Source of the DNA: Hymenobacter lucidus
Lineage (GTDB): Bacteria > Bacteroidota > Bacteroidia > Cytophagales > Hymenobacteraceae
DNA: 64,000 bases
Assembly (NCBI RefSeq): GCF_020447265.1
Contig: NZ_JAJADR010000009.1
Span: 54,766 to 118,765, forward strand
Direction: 5' to 3'
Shown here: positions 55,099-61,957 of the stretch, piece after piece
How positions within the stretch are numbered: the stretch's first letter is position 1
How the letters are laid out: each line of letters opens with the position of its first letter
The notes under the pieces: model-generated
The model's database searches: none
Seen by the model: only the letters and a program-made list of their open reading frames with translations
What the model was told of the DNA's origin: nothing
Made by a program: the position numbers and the translations under genes

Positions 55099-55833
55099 CT
55101 ATACAGTAGCAGATATTGACACAGATTCTACAGCTCTTTTAAAAACACTATGCTGATATCGGTCATTGATGATAGTAGCAATTGCAGTTGGATGATCATA
55201 AATAAAAAAATGCCCTCCCGTTAGCACCGAATACTGGAATACTCCCTGAGTGAAGCGGCCCCAGTTGGCAATTGCTGCCACCTGCTCCTCCTGGCTTCCC
55301 ATCATAGCGTAAATGGGAGCTTTCACGACGCAGTCATTGCTTAGCTTATTTTGCTCCGCAATTTGAAAATCTGCTCTTACTATGGGCAGGAAATATTCTA
55401 GCAAATCCTTATTGTCAAACAACTCCATCGGGACACCGCCCATTTTCCGAAGTTCCTCCACGAAGTCTTTTTGCCCCAACAAGTACCGCTTGGTTGCGCC
55501 GCTTACCCCAGGGCCAGCGTTGCCACTCACGAACACATGCGTCGGAAAGACATTAACATTCTCCAGCATCCGGGCCACGTGGAGAGCTAAATAGGCTCCC
55601 ATGCTATGCCCATAAATCACAAAGTGAGGCGAGTTAATCTTTGCTTTCAGCTGCTCGAAGATGTCCTGGGCCGCCGCGTCAAAATCAGTTAGCAGCGCTT
55701 CTTTCGTTCTTTTGCCTCTGCCAGGCAGTTCCAGGGCAACTACTTCAAAGCCCTGTAGCTCAGGAACCAGAAACTGGAATGAATAACAGCTGCCACCCGC
55801 GAAATGCAGTAAAAATAATTGGGGCTTTTTCAT
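55099..55833 (-). CDS. type II thioesterase (NRPS editing)
   Basis: Removes wrongly loaded acyl groups from NRPS carrier domains. The 244-residue alpha/beta hydrolase has LFLLHFAGGSCYSFQFLVPE near the start, ALELPGRGKR, the nucleophile elbow YGHSMGAYLALHVARML, an Asp region (IYAMMGSQEEQVAA) and the catalytic His in VLTGGHFFIYDHP. Length and motif order are those of RifR/TEII proteins. The ATG at 55833 is preferred to an upstream start at 55863. It lies 98 bases upstream of the acylase and 53 bases downstream of the ABC exporter, all on one strand. Confidence 0.9.
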   Translation of the reverse strand: MKKPQLFLLHFAGGSCYSFQFLVPELQGFEVVALELPGRGKRTKEALLTDFDAAAQDIFEQLKAKINSPHFVIYGHSMGAYLALHVARMLENVNVFPTHVFVSGNAGPGVSGATKRYLLGQKDFVEELRKMGGVPMELFDNKDLLEYFLPIVRADFQIAEQNKLSNDCVVKAPIYAMMGSQEEQVAAIANWGRFTQGVFQYSVLTGGHFFIYDHPTAIATIINDRYQHSVFKRAVESVSISATV

Positions 55834-55886
55834 AATATGATATAAATAATATACACCGCTCACAGAATAAAGACTAGTTTCCTGAG

Positions 55887-57545
55887 CTATGGTATCAGCT
55901 TCTCTTCGCTCACATTTACATCTTCCTCGCTCAGGATTCCATACTCCATTTTATATAATTTATCAGCACACCGATAATATCTATCGTCGTGCGTAATAGC
56001 AATTATAGTTACTCCCTGCTTTTTCAGAATCGGAATTATCTCTGTATAAAACTTTTTTCTAAAGTAAGGATCCTGGTCAGCCGCCCATTCATCGATAACT
56101 AGGACTGGCTTTTCCTCCAGCAACGCTGAAATAAGAGCCAAGCGCTTGCGCTGCCCAGTGGAGAGAGCTGTGGTAGAGTAGCGCAGACCATCTATCTTTA
56201 CTATTCCCTCCATTTCAAACAGGTAGAGGTAATAATTCCATTTATCCAAATCGAAATGATCAGCTACCAGTATTTCATCGAATAGATAAAAATCATTGAA
56301 AACAACGGAGAAAACCGTTCTATAAAAGGGATAGTTATCATCATTAATAGTGACATCATTTAATTTAATTTCACCAGCAGAAGGCTTGCACAAGCCCAGG
56401 ACGGAATGCACGAAGGTAGTTTTACCGCTTCCGTTGCCCCCATAGATAAAGACAGTTTCCCCCTTCACAATACTGAAGTTAATCGGTCCAATGCTAAACG
56501 GCGACGAAGCACTTGTATAATTGAATTCCAACTCGTTGACGCTAATACCGCAGAATTCCTCTTTACTCATGTAAGTTTCGGATATCGGGTTGCTAAAGTT
56601 GGCTTCTTCCAGCTCCTTTTTCAGGTCCATGAGTCGACCACTGGACACCTTGGCCCGCACAATATTCGGCAGCAGCACCATAATCGTTTCAATGGAGCCT
56701 AGCAGATAAAGCAGAATAAAAACATAATTAACCGTTGCTGCCGGCTTGATACCAAGCTGGATACTGAAGAACAGCAGAACAGACGAGATAAGAATATAGA
56801 AGAGTACCTGCCCGGTTATCTGGTTATTCAGAAAGCCCGTAAAGGCAGCTGTGTTGTTTGAAAACGCAGTATGGGCAATAGTGTTAATCTTATGATCAAA
56901 AATATGCCGACCCTTTTTAGGCTCCATGTATATTTCCTTGAAACCGTGCAGCACAGAATTAAGCTCATCAATAAAGCTGTCTTCCAGGGAGCGGGATTTC
57001 TCAAAATACAGATTGTTTTTCCCGGAGCCCACCAGATAGACCGTTACCCCGAGCAAAGCAATGCCCAGCGTAATTAGAAACAAAGCAGGTGAAAGAGATA
57101 TCAGATAGATCAGGCAGGCCGTTGAAACGATAGAGGCCGTAACAAATTCAATAAGGCTCAGGGAGGTGTTGGTCAGCACATTCACATCGTTCACCAGAAC
57201 TGAGGAAATTCTCACCTTCAGCCCCGACATCTGTTGGTAATTGGCCTGGAGCACCAGAGATAATACCTGCTTTCGAAGTTTCCAGAACAGACTTTGGGAT
57301 AGGTGAATGATTGCCAGAGCCAGACTGCGGCGCACCCAGACATATACCAGAATGATGAAGGCGAAAGCCAGAATGTATTCTTTGCTAATGGTTTTCAACT
57401 CATTCGCACTGATGAGCGATACTACTCTGGTTACCAGATTGATGAATAGAAAACTGCAAAGTCCGGATAATAGCCCCAGGGATACATTCTTTAACAGTCC
57501 CCACTTCCCCACTTGAAGCAAGATAATTTTCCATAATTGTTTCAT
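55887..57545 (-). CDS. cyclic-peptide-type ABC exporter (PvdE/SyrD family)
   Basis: A half-transporter of 552 residues, likely to export the peptide or its precursor across the inner membrane. Six transmembrane segments fill residues 15-310, for example ILAFAFIILVYVWVRRSL and ALFLITLGIALLGVTVYLVG. The ATP-binding domain follows. Walker A GGNGSGKTT lies near 369-377, then FNDFYLFDEILV, the signature LSTGQRKRLALISALLEE and Walker B PVLVIDEWAADQDPYFRKKF, and the switch His in ITHDDRYY. The DEWAADQDP and LSTGQRKRLAL wording and the size are those of PvdE and SyrD, not of MsbA. The AT content is high for this genome. Confidence 0.9.
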   Translation of the reverse strand: MKQLWKIILLQVGKWGLLKNVSLGLLSGLCSFLFINLVTRVVSLISANELKTISKEYILAFAFIILVYVWVRRSLALAIIHLSQSLFWKLRKQVLSLVLQANYQQMSGLKVRISSVLVNDVNVLTNTSLSLIEFVTASIVSTACLIYLISLSPALFLITLGIALLGVTVYLVGSGKNNLYFEKSRSLEDSFIDELNSVLHGFKEIYMEPKKGRHIFDHKINTIAHTAFSNNTAAFTGFLNNQITGQVLFYILISSVLLFFSIQLGIKPAATVNYVFILLYLLGSIETIMVLLPNIVRAKVSSGRLMDLKKELEEANFSNPISETYMSKEEFCGISVNELEFNYTSASSPFSIGPINFSIVKGETVFIYGGNGSGKTTFVHSVLGLCKPSAGEIKLNDVTINDDNYPFYRTVFSVVFNDFYLFDEILVADHFDLDKWNYYLYLFEMEGIVKIDGLRYSTTALSTGQRKRLALISALLEEKPVLVIDEWAADQDPYFRKKFYTEIIPILKKQGVTIIAITHDDRYYRCADKLYKMEYGILSEEDVNVSEEKLIP

Positions 57546-57693
57546 ACGATCTTGTATAGTGTAAGTACCTTTTGAATTATCTATCTTCTGAATAAAGGAA
57601 GAATAGCAAGTGTATAACCGGGGTCTGTGGTCCGCCTCAGGACACTGTAATACTATATCTGTTGGTACAGGTGACGCAGCACCGGGGTAGCAG

Positions 57694-59109
57694 TTAGAAA
57701 ATTTTACCTGGATTCAGTATGTCCCGGGGGTCGAGCAGGCGTTTGATGCTTCTGGACAGAGCCAGGTGGTCTTCTGAAAATTGAACTTCCATAAATTCCT
57801 TTTGTAGCATGCCGATACCATGCTCCCCCGATATAACCCCGCCATTAGCAATGGCATACGCATAAATATTTTTCACCGCCTCTGCCGCTTTTGCTTCTGC
57901 CTGAGGCCCCATGTGTTGCTCTAACATTATCATCGTATGCAGATTGCCGTCGAGCGCATGCCCAAAACAAGCCACTGCCAGATGGTAGCTTGCCGCTATT
58001 TCCTCCACCTTAGTGATGTACTGGTAGAGCAGCGACAACGGAATGGAGATATCGATATCCCGGTAAGTTTTTCCTTTACCCGACAATGCGGCACCGATAC
58101 TGAAACGAAGTTTCCACAGCTGCTCCTTTTCCAGCGCAGTAGTGCCAGCCAGAATTGGTTCTGTCGTATATTTTTCCAAAACGCTCCCGGTCTTTTCCAT
58201 CGCATGGAGCAGCGCCGATTCGGTAACCTCCTGCAGACCGATCAACAAGTGTGCTTTTATGCCCTCCTTTACAAGTGGTAAAGTTCTATTCAGGTAAGCG
58301 GCCGTAAGGTGCAGCGCCTCCTGCCCTATCAACTCCACTGCTGCCGGGGAAATGCTTGCCTGCTTGATGGCTAGCACGGCATTACACGCCGCTTCCATCG
58401 TCTCAAACCCGGCCAAGAGCGTTACTTCGTGCTCGGGCCGGCGAATCAGGCGATATACTACTTTGGTAATGATACCCAGCACGCCTTCACTACCCACAAA
58501 TAATGGGGTCAGGTTCAGGCCCGTGGCATTTTTAGGTACGTTGGCTCCCGTCCAGATGATGGCACCGGTGGGTAATACAACCTCCAGGTTTAGCACGTAC
58601 TGCGCCGTGGTGCCGTACCGGCACGAGTGGATGCTGCCGGCATTCTCGGCCACATTACCCCCAATGAAGGAGTAGGCTTTGCTGCTGGGCTGAACCGGAA
58701 AATAGAGTCCGTGCTGCTCGACTTGCTCGCACAGCTCGGCTGTTATCACCCCCGATTCAGCTACAACATAGCCATTGATTTCGTCTATGCGAATAATCTT
58801 ATTCAGCCGCTCGAGCGACACTACCACGCCGCCCTGAATGGGTAGCGCCCCGCCGGTTACGCCACTACCACCACCCCGAGGAGTAATGGGAATCCGTAGC
58901 TCATTGCATGTTTTAACAATAGCGGCTACTTCTTCCGCCGTGCCGGGCTTGACTAAAATATCGAAGCCAAAATTCAGTCCCAGCGTCTCATCCTGCCCAT
59001 AGGAATACAGGATATCGGTATCGGTTAACACGTGGGCAGGCCCACAAATATCGGATAGCAAGTCAACAGCCTCCTGCCAAAAGCTGACAGAGCAATTAGA
59101 AACCCTCAT
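57694..59109 (-). CDS. FAD-linked hydroxyacid oxidase (GlcD/D-lactate dehydrogenase type)
   Basis: A 471-residue flavoprotein of the vanillyl-alcohol-oxidase fold. The FAD-binding domain (30-210) has ITPRGGGSGVTGGALPIQGG and YSFIGGNVAENAGSIHSCRY. The C-terminal cap domain has LAVACFGHALDGNLHTMI and GVISGEHGIGMLQKEFM, both usual in D-2-hydroxyacid dehydrogenases. Placed inside a peptide cluster it may make an alpha-keto acid precursor, or oxidise a hydroxyacid building block. It could also be an unrelated passenger gene. The FAD-domain wording excludes a berberine-bridge-type oxidase. Confidence 0.85.
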   Translation of the reverse strand: MRVSNCSVSFWQEAVDLLSDICGPAHVLTDTDILYSYGQDETLGLNFGFDILVKPGTAEEVAAIVKTCNELRIPITPRGGGSGVTGGALPIQGGVVVSLERLNKIIRIDEINGYVVAESGVITAELCEQVEQHGLYFPVQPSSKAYSFIGGNVAENAGSIHSCRYGTTAQYVLNLEVVLPTGAIIWTGANVPKNATGLNLTPLFVGSEGVLGIITKVVYRLIRRPEHEVTLLAGFETMEAACNAVLAIKQASISPAAVELIGQEALHLTAAYLNRTLPLVKEGIKAHLLIGLQEVTESALLHAMEKTGSVLEKYTTEPILAGTTALEKEQLWKLRFSIGAALSGKGKTYRDIDISIPLSLLYQYITKVEEIAASYHLAVACFGHALDGNLHTMIMLEQHMGPQAEAKAAEAVKNIYAYAIANGGVISGEHGIGMLQKEFMEVQFSEDHLALSRSIKRLLDPRDILNPGKIF

Positions 59110-59332
59110 GGCTGATAGTGAGATTTATAAATACAGTAATATGGCAAAGCTGCTCCGGCCAAACACCTTGCCCATTCGAAGAGCATTGGTACTTATGCGT
59201 TAGTGGGCAGCCACTATAGAATTCAGATACCCGGTTATACTATTTTATTCCTACCTAGATAAAGCACCGGCAGAGCCTAGCTGGCTATTGCGGTTTAATG
59301 TGACAAATATTGCAAAAAGATATGTAACCGCG

Positions 59333-61756
59333 CTACTTGCCGCCTCTACTCATTTCCTCTTCGGTGGCAGTGCTCTGCCGTACTCTTTTCACTTCACCGT
59401 TTCCAAAGCGGTAGGAGCAGTTGAGACTCACTATTCGGGTGTCACGAATTGACGTCCAGGTCTCTTGCATATTTTTAAAGGTCGTGACGCCGCGCGGATA
59501 GGATGTCCAAAATAAGTCGTTCACGTTCAAGGTTAGGGAGCCACGGTCTTTCAGAATCTTTTTCTGCACGCCAAAGCTGAGGTTGAACTGGGGCTTCATG
59601 ACAGTAAAAGCTTCCTGGCTCCGGTGTGTATATAGCACGTTCATCTCCATCGACAGCCCGTTGACAACCTGGAGGCTGTTGTTGGAATTAAGCTGAAAAG
59701 AAGGCAGTCCGTTGTTTATAATATATCCGTCGGTATTACCCGAATAGCGGCCATAATAACCCAGTAAGCTGGAGTTAGTCGTCCACCAGGAAGTCAGAGC
59801 CTTCGAGTACACCATATTCAGACTGTAGTAGTGAAGACGGTCCAGGTTGACGGGCGTCAGAATCGTGGTCTTGGAGTCTCCCTCAAGCACCAGGGTTTCG
59901 GTAATTACCCCGCGGGTGAGACTATACCCAAACGTGACAAAAAAGCTATTCTGCAGCGAATACGTTACTTCACTGTTGTAGGTGAGCTGCGGACGAAGAC
60001 TGGGGTTGCCCTGGGCAAACGAGGTAGCATCAATCAGGCTCCGGAAAGGATTCATCTGGTGATAAGCCGGCCGGTCGATGCGCCGGCCCGCCGTGGCGCT
60101 TAGGCTGTGGTTATCACTGATCCGGTACTCGTAAAAGGCCGACGGAAACAGCTGCATATAGTTGCGGCGAAATTCCTGACCGGAAAGCAGCTGCTCACCG
60201 TGGGCCGCCGTGTGCTCAGTGCGAAGCCCGAGTTGGAAAGAAGACTTGTGGTACTCCTTTTTCAAATTTACGTACGCAGCGTTGATATTCTCCGAGTAGA
60301 GAAAGTGGTTACTTCTGATAGCATCAAATACCTGATTGCCGCCTATATAGTCAAAGAACTGATTGTTGTTGTCGTTCGACACGTAGCTCGATTTTATTCC
60401 GGCTTCCATGGTGGCGGAATCTTTCAGGGCCTGCGTGTAATCCGCTTTCGATACGTAGATGTTGAACTTGCCATTCATGTCGCCGCGCAGCCGGCTCCGC
60501 TCAATAGCCGTTTCATTCTCACTGTTCAGCGTGGTCAAAAACGCCTGGTCCGAGGTGTTGGTATAGTCGACGTACTCGACTTCCGCCGTCAAGGTCTTGC
60601 CAATGGAATCGAACTGGTGCGTGAGCTGAATATTACCGGAATAAATACGCAGCTTATCTTCCACGTCGTTGGTGAAATCGTAGCTACCGACTTTGCTGTT
60701 CCGATTCAGAATAGTGGTGTGGCTCACGGATGGAGACGTCAGCAGGCTAATTACGCTTGAGCCCAATATCGACACCGTCGTCCGCTTGGACAGGTATAAA
60801 TCAACTCCAACCCGGGGCGTATGGGTATTGAATAGTGAGGTCTGGTCGGTATTGGTTACAAACGTAGTATCCAGCGTCTCCTGCTCGAAAAATTTCCTGG
60901 TCAGCCGCAGATCGTTAAAGTCTTTCCGGCGCGAATAGGCGTAGTTGACGGAGAGGTTGTACCACTTATCTTTTACGTTAAGTCCGATTCCGCTATTGAG
61001 CTTGGCGTAGCGCCCCTGGCGATACCCTAGATTGGCAGTGCCATTAACACCCTGCTTGGTGTTCTTTTTCGTGACAATATTAATAACGCCAGTGTTTCCG
61101 GCGGCATCGTACTTGGCAGAGGGGTTCGTAATAATCTCGACTTTCTGGACATTGGAAGAGGACATTCCCCGGAACATATTAGCCAGGTCCTGTCCGGAAA
61201 GCATAGTAGGCCGACCATCGATGGAAACAATGAGTCCCTGACGGCCCTTGATACTGATAGAGCCATCCTGGCCCACCTGCACGCCCGGCAGTTTTTCCAT
61301 CACCTCCATCACCGAGGAGCCCGCCTGAACCAGGCTATTCTCAACATTGACAATGGTGCGGTCCGACTCTCTTTCGATAAACGGCTTTTGGCCGGTAACC
61401 ACCACTTCTTTAAGCGACTGAGCGGAGGGCGACAGTCGCAGCACACCCACATCCAGGAGCATATCGTCGGCGCGAAGCAGAATATTAGGCTTAACCAGCA
61501 CCGAATATCCAATCATTCTGACCTCCAGAAAATAACTTCCTTCCCTCACCTGATCAAACAAGAAAGCGCCCTGCTCATTACTAGTTTCACCTTTAAAGAG
61601 GCTGCTGTCGACGCTGCTTCTCAGCAAGATAGTAGCCCCTGGCACAAACGACTTCTCATCAGTCAGATTGCCTTTAATAGTCTTGTTATTCAGGGTTTGT
61701 GCTTGTAGGACAGCCCCACTCAGGAGGAATAGTAAAAGGAAATATATTGTTTTCAT
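59333..61756 (-). CDS. outer membrane beta-barrel receptor (TonB-dependent type)
   Basis: An 807-residue outer-membrane protein. Signal peptide MKTIYFLLLFLLSGAVLQAQ, a carboxypeptidase-regulatory-like domain (30-115, TIKGNLTDEKSFVPGATILL), a plug starting near LKEVVVTGQKPFIERESDRT, with LPGVQVGQDGSISIKGRQGL and VEIITNPSAKYDAAGNTGVI, then a barrel to the C-terminus. This is the outer-membrane beta-barrel family common in Bacteroidota, not the SusC type, and no SusD partner is present. The ATG at 61756 is preferred over an open frame to 61807. In this position it may take up or respond to the mature peptide. Ligand unknown. Confidence 0.85.
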   Translation of the reverse strand: MKTIYFLLLFLLSGAVLQAQTLNNKTIKGNLTDEKSFVPGATILLRSSVDSSLFKGETSNEQGAFLFDQVREGSYFLEVRMIGYSVLVKPNILLRADDMLLDVGVLRLSPSAQSLKEVVVTGQKPFIERESDRTIVNVENSLVQAGSSVMEVMEKLPGVQVGQDGSISIKGRQGLIVSIDGRPTMLSGQDLANMFRGMSSSNVQKVEIITNPSAKYDAAGNTGVINIVTKKNTKQGVNGTANLGYRQGRYAKLNSGIGLNVKDKWYNLSVNYAYSRRKDFNDLRLTRKFFEQETLDTTFVTNTDQTSLFNTHTPRVGVDLYLSKRTTVSILGSSVISLLTSPSVSHTTILNRNSKVGSYDFTNDVEDKLRIYSGNIQLTHQFDSIGKTLTAEVEYVDYTNTSDQAFLTTLNSENETAIERSRLRGDMNGKFNIYVSKADYTQALKDSATMEAGIKSSYVSNDNNNQFFDYIGGNQVFDAIRSNHFLYSENINAAYVNLKKEYHKSSFQLGLRTEHTAAHGEQLLSGQEFRRNYMQLFPSAFYEYRISDNHSLSATAGRRIDRPAYHQMNPFRSLIDATSFAQGNPSLRPQLTYNSEVTYSLQNSFFVTFGYSLTRGVITETLVLEGDSKTTILTPVNLDRLHYYSLNMVYSKALTSWWTTNSSLLGYYGRYSGNTDGYIINNGLPSFQLNSNNSLQVVNGLSMEMNVLYTHRSQEAFTVMKPQFNLSFGVQKKILKDRGSLTLNVNDLFWTSYPRGVTTFKNMQETWTSIRDTRIVSLNCSYRFGNGEVKRVRQSTATEEEMSRGGK

Positions 61757-61885
61757 ATAAGGGATTAGGAGACGGAAATGATAGCAGAGTAAGAATAGCA
61801 CCAGCAATGCCTAGGATCAATGCCGGTTTTGGTAATGTTAATTTATCTGCCTGTAGTTGGCACTTTAGCAATGAGTTGTCATGTG

Positions 61886-61913
61886 GGCAAGGAGCCCAAA
61901 TGAACTCCTTGCC
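61886..61913. terminator. hairpin between the NRPS and receptor genes
   Basis: GGCAAGGAG (61886-61894) and CTCCTTGCC (61905-61913) pair perfectly, and flanking CATG words extend the stem with a bulge. There is no T-run on the minus strand, so it may be a processing or attenuating hairpin rather than a terminator. Confidence 0.4.
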
Positions 61914-61957
61914 TCATGCCAGTTTAAAACTCAGTGCGCAAAAAAAGCTGGTACGCT

